DNA of 64,000 nt from Tistrella mobilis (GTDB lineage: Bacteria; Pseudomonadota; Alphaproteobacteria; Tistrellales; Tistrellaceae): assembly GCF_039634785.1 (NCBI RefSeq), contig NZ_JBBIAB010000008.1:244465-308464 (forward strand), in the 5' to 3' direction. Positions 25,480 through 32,891 of the stretch are shown in pieces. Numbering within the stretch: the stretch's first letter is position 1; each line of letters starts with the position of its first letter. Made by a program: the position numbers and the translations under genes. Below the pieces are notes generated by a model. The model had not been told where the DNA came from. It saw only the letters and a program-made list of their open reading frames with translations, and did no database searches.

Positions 25480-26559
25480 ATGGCCAAGCTGACGATTGAC
25501 CGACTGCACAAGCGCTATGGCGACACCGAGGTGGTGCGCGACGTTTCCATCACCGTCGCCGACGGCGAATTCGTCTCGCTGCTCGGGCCCTCGGGCTGCG
25601 GCAAGACCACGATCCTGCGCATGGTCGCCGGGCTGATCGAGCCCAGCGCCGGGCGGATCCTGGCCGGCGAGGAAGAGATCACCCGCCTGCCGCCGCACCG
25701 GCGTCGGATCGGGCTGGTCTTCCAGTCCTATGCCCTGTTCCCGCATCTGACGGTGGCCGAGAACGTCGCCTTCGGCCTGAAGCGACAGGGCGTGCGCGGC
25801 GCCGAGCTGGCCGCGCGGGTGAAAGAGGCACTGGCCCTGGTCCGGCTCGACCATCTGGCCGACCGCTACCCCCGCCAGATGTCGGGCGGGCAGCAGCAGC
25901 GGGTGGCGATTGCGCGGGCGGTGGCGCCGCGGCCGCGGATGATGCTGTTCGACGAACCGCTCTCCAATCTGGATGCCCAGCTGCGCGACGAAATGCAGAT
26001 CGAGCTGAAGCGCCTGCAGGGCCGGCTCGGCATCACCAGCCTGTTCGTGACCCATGATCAGGCCGAGGCCCTGTCGCTGTCGGACCGGGTCTGCGTGCTG
26101 GCCCATGGCGTGATCCAGCAGTTCGATGCGCCCGAGGCGATCTATGCCCGGCCGGCCAATGGTTTCGTCGCCAGCTTCATCGGCCGGCCCAACCGGCTTC
26201 AGGGCCGGGTGGAGACGGCGGGGCCGGCGGGCCGGGTGCGGATCGGCTCCGATCTCACCCTCGCCGCCGCCGATCCGCAGGTCGCGGCAGGCGGTGCGGC
26301 CGAGATCATCATCCGGCAGGAAGCGATCCGGCTTCTGGCGCCCGAGGCGGATGCCCCGCATGCGGTGGCGGGCGAAATCGCCTTCCGCTCCTTCACCGGC
26401 GCCCGGGTGCAGTATGTGGTGAAGCTGGCGGGCGGGGTGGAGATGATCGCCGAAACGTCTTCCGCCGGCCCCGGCGCCGATCTGGCCCCGGGCGCCGCCG
26501 TCCGGCTGGCCATCGATCCCGGCCAGGTGTTTGCGATGCCGGCGGGAGGTGCCGCATGA
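25480..26559 (+). CDS. ABC transporter ATP-binding protein (PotA/FbpC type)
   Basis: 359-residue ATPase. Walker A GPSGCGKTT is at 36-44, the signature is [16 protein letters not shown], Walker B MMLFDEPLSNLDAQLRDEMQ, and a C-terminal TOBE domain (about 240-359) carries IIIRQEAIRLL. The open frame extends 56 codons upstream through Pro/Arg-rich shadow; the ATG at 25480 begins the canonical KLTIDRLHKRYG. It overlaps the next permease by an ATGA junction. Confidence 0.94.
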   Translation: MAKLTIDRLHKRYGDTEVVRDVSITVADGEFVSLLGPSGCGKTTILRMVAGLIEPSAGRILAGEEEITRLPPHRRRIGLVFQSYALFPHLTVAENVAFGLKRQGVRGAELAARVKEALALVRLDHLADRYPRQMSGGQQQRVAIARAVAPRPRMMLFDEPLSNLDAQLRDEMQIELKRLQGRLGITSLFVTHDQAEALSLSDRVCVLAHGVIQQFDAPEAIYARPANGFVASFIGRPNRLQGRVETAGPAGRVRIGSDLTLAAADPQVAAGGAAEIIIRQEAIRLLAPEADAPHAVAGEIAFRSFTGARVQYVVKLAGGVEMIAETSSAGPGADLAPGAAVRLAIDPGQVFAMPAGGAA

Positions 26560-27410
26560 TCATGCGCCGCCGCACCGGGCTGGGGCTGGTCTCGCCGCTG
26601 ATGCTGGTGCTGATCGCGTGCTTCCTGGCACCGGTCATCCTGATGCTGCCGACCAGTTTCCGCGAATACCTGCCGGGCATGGGCATCACCCCCGGCAGCT
26701 GGACCCTCGACAACTACGCCCAGATCGTCACCGACGACTATTACCGCGAGGTGGTCTGGCGGACCTTCGGCCTGGGTTTGCTGGTCACCGCCATCGCGCT
26801 GGTCATCGGCTATCCGCTGGCGCTGATGATCGCCCGCGGCCCGGCGCGCTGGCGGGTGCCGCTGACGCTGGCGGTGATCTTCCCGATGATGCTGAACCTG
26901 GTGGTGCGCTCCTTCGGCTGGATCGCGCTGCTCGCCAATCGCGGCCTGCTCAACAACCTGCTGATCGATCTCGGCCTGATCGACACGCCGTTCAAGCTCA
27001 TGTTCAACATGACCGGCGTGGTCATCGGCCTGGTCCATATCTACCTGCCCTTCATGGTGCTGATGCTGGTGGCCGCCATCCAGGCGGTGCCGCGCGATGT
27101 GGAGGCGGCGGCCGCCACCCTCGGCGCCGGGCGGATCCGGACCTTCTTCATGGTCACCCTGCCGCTGACCGCCTCGGGCATCCTGGCCGGCTCCATCCTG
27201 GTCTTCGTGCTCACCATCAGCGCCCTGGTCACCCCGCGCATGCTCGGCGGTGCCACCTATCGGGTGCTGGCCACGGTCATCTACGACGAATACATGCAGC
27301 TTCTGAACTGGCCGGGCGGGTCGGCACTCGCCTTCGCGCTCACCGTCACCGCGCTGGTGGTGGTGTGGATCTCGGGCCGGCTCGCGAAGCGCTGGGGAGG
27401 TCTCGCATGA
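26556..27410 (+). CDS. ABC transporter permease (PotB-like)
   Basis: 284-residue inner-membrane permease with six hydrophobic segments and the coupling motif EAAAATLGAGRIRTFFMVTLPLTASG. The conserved GAMVVRSFGWIALL-type segment appears as NLVVRSFGWIALLANRGLLN. Start set by the ATGA overlap with the ATPase; MIMRRR offers two possible Met codons. Partner of the next permease. Confidence 0.92.
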   Translation: MIMRRRTGLGLVSPLMLVLIACFLAPVILMLPTSFREYLPGMGITPGSWTLDNYAQIVTDDYYREVVWRTFGLGLLVTAIALVIGYPLALMIARGPARWRVPLTLAVIFPMMLNLVVRSFGWIALLANRGLLNNLLIDLGLIDTPFKLMFNMTGVVIGLVHIYLPFMVLMLVAAIQAVPRDVEAAAATLGAGRIRTFFMVTLPLTASGILAGSILVFVLTISALVTPRMLGGATYRVLATVIYDEYMQLLNWPGGSALAFALTVTALVVVWISGRLAKRWGGLA

Positions 27411-28192
27411 CGCTCGCACCCGGACGCGCCGTGGCGGTCACCGCCGTGCTGGTGGTGATTTTCCTGCAATTGCCGGTGGTGGTGACGGTGCTGGCCGCCT
27501 TCAGCAGCACCTCCTATCTCACCATCCCGCCCCAGGGGCTCACACTCGGCTGGTTCGCCAAGGTGTTGAGCGACCCGGATTATCTGAGCGCCATCTGGCT
27601 GAGCCTGCTGCTGGCCGTGGTCTCGACCACCATCTCGCTGGTGCTGGGCGTCGCCGCCGCCTGGGCGTTGCATGCCAAGGCCCTGCCGGGGTCCGAGGCC
27701 ATCGCCTCCTTCCTGATGGCGCCGCTGGTCTTTCCCTCGGTCGTGATCGGCGTCGCCCTGCTGCAATATGTCAGCCTGCTCCGGCTCTATGGCGGCACCG
27801 GCGTGCTGATCGCCGCCCATGTGGTGATCACCGTGCCCTATATCGTCCGCGCCGCTCTCTCCAGCCTGGGTGGCATCGACCGCTCGCTCGACGAGGCGGC
27901 GCGGGTGCTGGGTGCTACCGGCTTCGAAGCCTTCCGCCTGGTCACCCTGCCGCTGATCCGCCCGGGGCTGATCGCCGGCGCGCTCTTCGCGCTCGTCACC
28001 TCCCTCGACAACGTGCCGGTCACGATCTTCCTGCTCGGCCCCGGCCAGCAGACCCTGCCGGTGCTGATCTTCTCCTCGGTCGAACACGGCGTCGACCCCA
28101 GCGTCGCCGCGGTCTCCACCCTCATGATCGTGCTGACCGGGCTGATCCTGTTCGTCGCCGAACGCCGCACCGGTTTCCACAAATTCGTGTGA
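27407..28192 (+). CDS. ABC transporter permease (PotC-like)
   Basis: 261-residue inner-membrane permease. It shows FSSTSYLTIPPQGLTLGWF near the N-terminus and the coupling motif EAARVLGATGFEAFRLVTLPLIRPG. A longer open frame through the previous gene is rejected; the ATG at 27407 overlaps the previous stop (ATGA) and is preceded by GGGGAGG. It completes the SBP-ATPase-permease-permease importer. Confidence 0.92.
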   Translation: MTLAPGRAVAVTAVLVVIFLQLPVVVTVLAAFSSTSYLTIPPQGLTLGWFAKVLSDPDYLSAIWLSLLLAVVSTTISLVLGVAAAWALHAKALPGSEAIASFLMAPLVFPSVVIGVALLQYVSLLRLYGGTGVLIAAHVVITVPYIVRAALSSLGGIDRSLDEAARVLGATGFEAFRLVTLPLIRPGLIAGALFALVTSLDNVPVTIFLLGPGQQTLPVLIFSSVEHGVDPSVAAVSTLMIVLTGLILFVAERRTGFHKFV

Positions 28193-28217
28193 GGGGAGGG
28201 AGTCTTTTTTAGTCCCT

Positions 28218-28336
28218 CGCCGGGCGGGCGCTTCCGCGCCCTTGGCCGCCGCCTCAATGGCGGCTGGGAGCCTGGTCAACCCACGCCGGGCGGGTGCTTC
28301 CGCGCCCTTGGCCGCCGCCGCAATGGCGGCTGGGAG
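28218..28336. repeat. two 53-bp direct repeats, 66-bp period
   Basis: Nearly identical 53-bp units at 28218-28270 and 28284-28336 (I count two mismatches), each with GCGCCCTTGGCCGCCGCC followed by CAATGGCGGCTGGGAG. Inside each, GCCGCC and GGCGGC can form a hairpin around CAAT. A weaker third partial unit may follow near 28355. They sit in the 218-base gap between the ABC permease and the deacetylase gene. I see no gene here; this looks like an extragenic repeat that has duplicated. Confidence 0.7.
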
Positions 28337-28410
28337 TTCAGCCCAACCTCTGCCCAAGCGGGCGCATCCGCGGTGACGGATGAAACCTTACAGTCGGAAC
28401 GCTGCATCCC

Positions 28411-29232
28411 ATGTCCTTCCATCCTGACGGCTTTCCCCTTTTCCTGACCTTCGACCTCGATGCCGAGACCATGTGGACGGCGCGGGATCCGAACAATGCC
28501 AACCGGCCGATCCTGATGTCGCAGGGTGCCTATGGCTGGAAGGTCGGCATCTGGCGGATCCTCGACCTGCTCGACCGCTATGGCATCAAGTCGACTTTCT
28601 TCGTGCCCGGGCTGGTGATGGAGCAGCGCCCCCAGGTGGTCGAGGCGCTGCTGACCCGCGGCCACGAGATCGCCCATCACAGCTGGAGCCATGCCTGGAT
28701 CGTCAACCTCACGCCCGAGCAGGAGCGCGAGGAGATGGAGAAGGGCATCGAGATCATCAGGCGGATGACCGGCCGGGCGCCGCGCGGCTGGCGCTCGCCC
28801 GCCGCCGAGTTCAGCCCGATCACCATGGATCTGCTGGTCGAGAACGGCTTCGACTATTCCTCGAACTTCTTCGACGACGACAGCCCCTATATCCACAGCC
28901 ACAAGGGGCAGAAGACGAAGCTGGTCGAGCTGCCCTTCCGCTGGGTGCTGGATGATGCGCCCTTCTTCCAGTACTCGATCATCCTGCCCGGCCGCACCCT
29001 CCAGGCGCCCTCGGCGGCGCTCGAAGCCTGGACGCTCGAATTCGACACGCTCTATGCCGAGAACCGGATGATGATGCTGGGCATGCACCCCCAGCTGATC
29101 GGCCAGCCCTCGCGGCTCAAGCTGCTCGAAGGCATCATCGAACATGCGCTGAAGCATCCGCGCGTGGTGATCGGCCGCTGTGACGACCTGGTCGATGCCA
29201 TGCGTCCCGGCCTCGAAGCGGCGGCGTCATGA
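28411..29232 (+). CDS. polysaccharide deacetylase (NodB-homology) family protein
   Basis: 273-residue metal-dependent amidohydrolase of carbohydrate esterase family 4 fold. Motif 1 is FDLDAE (D15, D17), motif 2 HHSWSH gives metal ligands H90 and H94, and motif 3 is RSPAAEFS around residue 128. No signal peptide, so it acts in the cytoplasm. Cytoplasmic members include PuuE-type allantoinases and other C-N hydrolases, so the substrate need not be a polysaccharide. It follows the importer genes and overlaps the SDR gene by 4 bases. Confidence 0.88.
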   Translation: MSFHPDGFPLFLTFDLDAETMWTARDPNNANRPILMSQGAYGWKVGIWRILDLLDRYGIKSTFFVPGLVMEQRPQVVEALLTRGHEIAHHSWSHAWIVNLTPEQEREEMEKGIEIIRRMTGRAPRGWRSPAAEFSPITMDLLVENGFDYSSNFFDDDSPYIHSHKGQKTKLVELPFRWVLDDAPFFQYSIILPGRTLQAPSAALEAWTLEFDTLYAENRMMMLGMHPQLIGQPSRLKLLEGIIEHALKHPRVVIGRCDDLVDAMRPGLEAAAS

Positions 29233-29984
29233 ACCGCAACCGGGATTTCGAAGGCCGGCGGATTCTGATCACCGGCGGGGCCAGCGGCATCGGCCTCGCC
29301 ACCGCCCGGATGATCGCAGATCGCGGCGGCCGCGCCGCCGTGCTCGATCGCGACCGGGCGGCGCTCGACCGGCTCGACATCACCGGCGTCACCGGCCACC
29401 TGGCCGATGTGGCCGAAACCCCCGATGTCGAGGCGGCCGTGGCCGCGGCGGCGGCAGAGATGGGCGGCATCGACGGCGTGGTCTGTGCCGCCGGCATCGA
29501 CCATCAGGAACCGCTGGACCGGATTACCGATGCCGCCTGGGCGCGCAGCATCGGCGTCAACCTGACATCGCCCATGCTGGTGATGCGCGCGGCCCTGCCG
29601 CATCTGGCGGCCGCGGGGGCTGCCTCGGCGGTGTTCATCTCCTCGGCCGCCGGGCTCGTGCCGCTCAAGGGCCGGGCCAGCTATTGCGCCGCCAAGGCCG
29701 GTGTCGTGATGCTCGCCAAATCGCTGGCCATGGAGCTGGCGGATCAGGGCGTGCGGGTGAACGCCATCTGCCCCGGCGCCATCGACACGCCGCTCTTCCG
29801 CACCTCGTGGGAGCCGACGCCCGACCCGGAAGCGACGCTGGCCGCGATCCGCCGCCGCTATGCGCTGGAACGGATCGGCACGCCCGACGAAATCGCCGCG
29901 GCCGTGCTCTGGCTGCTCGGCCCCGAGGCCGGCTATGTCACCGGCGTGGCGCTCGCCGTCGATGGCGGGCGCAGTTTCCACTGA
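29229..29984 (+). CDS. SDR-family oxidoreductase
   Basis: 251-residue classical short-chain dehydrogenase. The cofactor motif is TGGASGIG at 15-22, the NAG-like segment CAAGIDH follows, the catalytic Ser is in FISSAAG and the Tyr/Lys in SYCAAKAG. The C-terminal GVALAVDGGRSF is typical. It overlaps the deacetylase stop by ATGA and is followed 33 bases later by a second SDR. The pair probably oxidises successive intermediates of one pathway (inference). Confidence 0.92.
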   Translation: MNRNRDFEGRRILITGGASGIGLATARMIADRGGRAAVLDRDRAALDRLDITGVTGHLADVAETPDVEAAVAAAAAEMGGIDGVVCAAGIDHQEPLDRITDAAWARSIGVNLTSPMLVMRAALPHLAAAGAASAVFISSAAGLVPLKGRASYCAAKAGVVMLAKSLAMELADQGVRVNAICPGAIDTPLFRTSWEPTPDPEATLAAIRRRYALERIGTPDEIAAAVLWLLGPEAGYVTGVALAVDGGRSFH

Positions 29985-30017
29985 CAAGATCCGCGGACAA
30001 TCAGAGAGAGGCCGGCC

Positions 30018-30764
30018 ATGGCACGGTTTTCGGGCAGAGTGGTGATCGTCACCGGTGCCGCGAACGGCATCGGGGCCGCAACGGTCCGGCGCTTCCTGGG
30101 CGAGGGGGCGCGCGTGGTCGGGGTCGATCTGGATGATGTCGGGCTGGCCGCGGTCTTCGATGGCGCCGGCACTGACGGGATGGCGGTTGCCGGCGACTGC
30201 ACCGACCCCGCCGTGCTCGGCCGCGCCTATATGCAGGCGGTCGACCGCTTCGGCCCGATCGACGTGCTGTTCAACAATGTCGGCCAGAGCGCCCGCGAGC
30301 GTGCCGGCCCCTTCCATGCCTCGGAAGAGGGCACCTGGCGCTTCGTGATGGAAATCAGCCTGATGACCACGCTCCGCATGACCCGGCTGGTGTTGCCGGA
30401 AATGCGCAGCCGCGGCACTGGCCGGATCATCAACATGTCGAGCGACGGCGCCTTCGCCGGCGATGCCGGCATCGTCGACTATGCCGCCGCCAAGATGGGC
30501 GTGATCGGCTTCACCCGCGCCCTGGCGCGCGAGAATGCCGGCCTCGGCATCACCGTCAATGCCGTCGCCCCCGGCGCCATCGCCACCCGCGCCCACGACC
30601 GGCTGACGCCCGATGTGGTGGACCGGATCAAGGCCCAGACCCCGGCAGGCTTCGTGGGCGTGCCCGAAGACGTCGCCGGCGTGGTCGCCTTCCTCGCCAG
30701 CGACGATGCCCGCTACGTCACCGGCCAGACCCTGCTGATCGATGGCGGCCGCTGGATGATCTGA
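30018..30764 (+). CDS. SDR-family oxidoreductase
   Basis: 248-residue classical short-chain dehydrogenase. The cofactor motif is TGAANGIG near residue 13, a conserved Asp sits at the end of beta2 (GVDLDD) favouring NAD(H), the catalytic Ser is in NMSSDG and Tyr/Lys in DYAAAKMG. GAGAGAGG lies upstream of the ATG. It resembles the preceding SDR only at family level, so the two are not a recent duplication. Confidence 0.92.
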   Translation: MARFSGRVVIVTGAANGIGAATVRRFLGEGARVVGVDLDDVGLAAVFDGAGTDGMAVAGDCTDPAVLGRAYMQAVDRFGPIDVLFNNVGQSARERAGPFHASEEGTWRFVMEISLMTTLRMTRLVLPEMRSRGTGRIINMSSDGAFAGDAGIVDYAAAKMGVIGFTRALARENAGLGITVNAVAPGAIATRAHDRLTPDVVDRIKAQTPAGFVGVPEDVAGVVAFLASDDARYVTGQTLLIDGGRWMI

Positions 30765-30804
30765 CCCGGCGAGGTATGCCGTCCGGCGCCGCCGTCTCCG
30801 GTCG

Positions 30805-30893
30805 AAGGTGGATTCCCGCCTCCGCGGGAATGACAATAACATATTGTTTTGAAAGAAGATGATGTCATCCCCGCGCAGGCGGGGATCCACCTT
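30805..30893. repeat. extragenic inverted repeat (GGTGGAT/ATCCACC type)
   Basis: Two 31-nt arms (30805-30835 and 30863-30893) are complementary at 28 of 31 positions and flank an AT-rich 27-nt centre with ATATTGTTTTG. Each arm is itself a small GC palindrome (CCCGCctcCGCGGG and CCCCGCgcaGGCGGGG). Together they form a cruciform-like unit in the gap before the amidase gene. A related single unit lies at 32485-32510. Such GTCATCCC...GGGATCCA elements are widespread proteobacterial extragenic repeats. Confidence 0.75.
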
Positions 30894-30928
30894 TCTTCTT
30901 CGATGAGCCGAACACGAGGACCGCCCCC

Positions 30929-32320
30929 ATGACCACCGACATCACCGGCCTCTCCGCCCGCGATCTTGCCCGTCTGATCCGCCGCCGCGAGGTCTCGGCG
31001 GTGGAGGCGACCGAGGCGGTGCTCGCCCGGATCGAAGACCGTGCGGACCTCAACGCCTTCATCACCGTCTGCGCCGACGAGGCCCGCGCCGAGGCCCGCG
31101 CCGCCGATGATCGCGTGCGGGCGGCCGAAGATCCCGACACCCTGCCGCCGCTGCTGGGCGTGCCCTATTCGGTCAAGGATCTGACGCTGACCCGGGGGGT
31201 GCGCACCACCATGGGTTCGGCCATCTTCCGCGATTTCGTGCCCGCCGAAGACGCCGTCGCCGTCGCCCGCGCCCGCGCCGCCGGCGCGGTGCTGGTCGGC
31301 AAGACCACCACCCCCGAATTCGGCCACAAACAGGCCGCCGACGCGCCGATCTTCGGCCGCACCCTGAACCCGATCGACCCGAAGGTCACCTGCGGCGCCT
31401 CCAGCGCCGGCGCCGCGGTCGCGGTCGCGGCCGGCATGGGGCCGATCGCGCTCGGCACCGATGGCGGCGGCTCGATCCGCATCCCGGCCGCCTGCTGCGG
31501 CATCGTCGGCCTGAAGGCCACCCTCGGCCGCATCCCGCATCTGCAACTGCCCGACCTGATCGCCGCCAATTCCTTCGTCGGCCCCATGGCGCGCGACGTC
31601 GCCGACACCGTTTTGCTGTTCGATGCCATCCAGGGCTTCGATACCCGCGACCCCTGGGGCCAGGGTGCCCTGCCGCCCGAACGCCGCGCCACCACGCTCG
31701 ATGGCCTGCGGGTCGCCTATCTGCGCAGCTGCGGCACCCGGGTCGATCCGCGCGTGCTCACCGCCACCGACGCCGCCATCGCCCGCATGATCGAGGCCGG
31801 CGCCCGCGTCCACGAGATCGAGATCGATTTCGCCGCGGAAGAGCGCCACTTCCTGGTCATCCTGCAATCCGGCCTCGCCGCCCGCGTCGGCCCTGAGCTC
31901 GCCCGCTTCCGCGACCAGCTTGACCCCTCGCTGGTGATGACCATCGAGAAAGGCCTCACCCACTCGGCCGTCGACCTCTCCGCCGCCGCCGCCGCCCGCA
32001 CCGCGCTCTTCGGTCGCCTCCAGGCCGAACTCGCCCGCGCCGACGTCATCATCTCCCCCACCCTGACGGCACCGCCGCTGCCGGTCGACCAGGACCCCAA
32101 CGGCATCGTCACCATCGCCGGCGAACCCGCCGGCACCATCCGCGGCGCCTGGTACCCCTACACCTTCCCCCTCAACCTCACCGGCCACCCGGCCCTCTCC
32201 ATGCCCTGCGGCACCACCCCCGATGACGGCCTGCCCCTCGCGCTCCAGATCATCGGCCGCTGGCACGACGACCGCTACATCCTGGACATCGCCGGACTGG
32301 TAGAGTCGGCGCTCGGCTGA
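30929..32320 (+). CDS. amidase-signature (GatA-like) amidase
   Basis: 463-residue serine amidase of the amidase-signature family. The Ser-cisSer-Lys triad is visible as K83 in PYSVKDL, S158/S159 in CGASSAGAAV (instead of the usual GGSSGG) and nucleophile candidate S182 in GTDGGGSIRIPA. There is no GatB/GatC partner nearby, so it is a catabolic amidase rather than the tRNA amidotransferase. It ends the MarR-linked catabolic run and would release ammonia or an amine from an imported amide (inference). Confidence 0.92.
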   Translation: MTTDITGLSARDLARLIRRREVSAVEATEAVLARIEDRADLNAFITVCADEARAEARAADDRVRAAEDPDTLPPLLGVPYSVKDLTLTRGVRTTMGSAIFRDFVPAEDAVAVARARAAGAVLVGKTTTPEFGHKQAADAPIFGRTLNPIDPKVTCGASSAGAAVAVAAGMGPIALGTDGGGSIRIPAACCGIVGLKATLGRIPHLQLPDLIAANSFVGPMARDVADTVLLFDAIQGFDTRDPWGQGALPPERRATTLDGLRVAYLRSCGTRVDPRVLTATDAAIARMIEAGARVHEIEIDFAAEERHFLVILQSGLAARVGPELARFRDQLDPSLVMTIEKGLTHSAVDLSAAAAARTALFGRLQAELARADVIISPTLTAPPLPVDQDPNGIVTIAGEPAGTIRGAWYPYTFPLNLTGHPALSMPCGTTPDDGLPLALQIIGRWHDDRYILDIAGLVESALG

Positions 32321-32484
32321 CGGACAGACCGGCGCCCCGGCTCCGCAAGACCAGGGCTGCCGCCCTGGACCCGCCCGGAGGCAGGGCCTCCAGACCTCCG
32401 GATTTCGCTCCGCCCGCAAATATCATCCGCTTGCCTGAAAACGTCAGACTCCACCCTGTAAAATAAGTGCACAAACTCTCCACA

Positions 32485-32510
32485 GTCATCCCGGCGAAGG
32501 CCGGGATCCA
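32485..32510. repeat. single extragenic repeat unit, GTCATCCC...GGGATCCA
   Basis: A 26-nt element with a 7-bp stem TCCCGGC/GCCGGGA and GAAG loop (32489-32506). It matches the consensus of the arms at 30805-30893, so the amidase gene is flanked on both sides by members of one extragenic repeat family. The rest of 32321-32710 shows no convincing gene. Confidence 0.6.
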
Positions 32511-32713
32511 GGTAGGCCTCCATCCGAATGAACAAGAAATACCTGGCGCACCGGTCATATCACGCGCCCAGTCAGCCATGACCTGAGCCCGCATATCCCG
32601 TATCCTTTACGCAAACACGAGCCCGGCCATCGGCCTGTCGGACAACGCCCTGCACAATAAAAGCCGGCCCCTGTCTTTCCGGCTGCCACAGCCCCGATAG
32701 CCACCCCGCCTCA

Positions 32714-32758
32714 CCCGCGAACCCCAAGCTCCCGTAAAAAACCCGGGAGGTTCGCGGG
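32714..32758. repeat. nested inverted repeat at the outer edge of the CRISPR leader
   Basis: CCCGCGAACC (32714-32723) pairs with GGTTCGCGGG (32749-32758), and inside it CTCCCG (32729-32734) pairs with CGGGAG (32744-32749, overlapping one base). The A-rich loop is TAAAAAAC and AAAAATTCTCC follows on the right. It could be a terminator that insulates the array leader from the amidase operon, or a remnant boundary. Confidence 0.45.
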
Positions 32759-32891
32759 AAAAATTCTCCTGATCTTTCACGGCATTAAATTCCACATGCG
32801 TGAATAGTTCATACGATAGAATATCCCCAAACAGAGGTTCGCGCGGACCGCCTTTTTCCGGTCCCCGATTCAGGCTATTAAGAGGGGGTGG
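32759..32891 (+). promoter_or_regulatory. probable CRISPR leader
   Basis: 133-base AT-rich tract directly upstream of the first repeat, in contrast to the GC-rich surroundings, containing runs such as GCATTAAATTCC and TACGATAGAATATCC. A hairpin GGACCG/CGGTCC (32845-32850 and 32859-32864) with a pyrimidine loop lies about 30 bases before the array. Position fits the repeat orientation (ATTGAAAC at the 3' end) and the sequence-variant repeat at the far end. The array promoter should lie here; -35/-10 boxes are not unambiguous. Confidence 0.6.

Noticed and set aside
24130..28192. Calling the importer a spermidine or ferric-iron transporter
   Set aside because: The family covers both and others; ligand residues cannot be assigned confidently by reading, so only the family is given.
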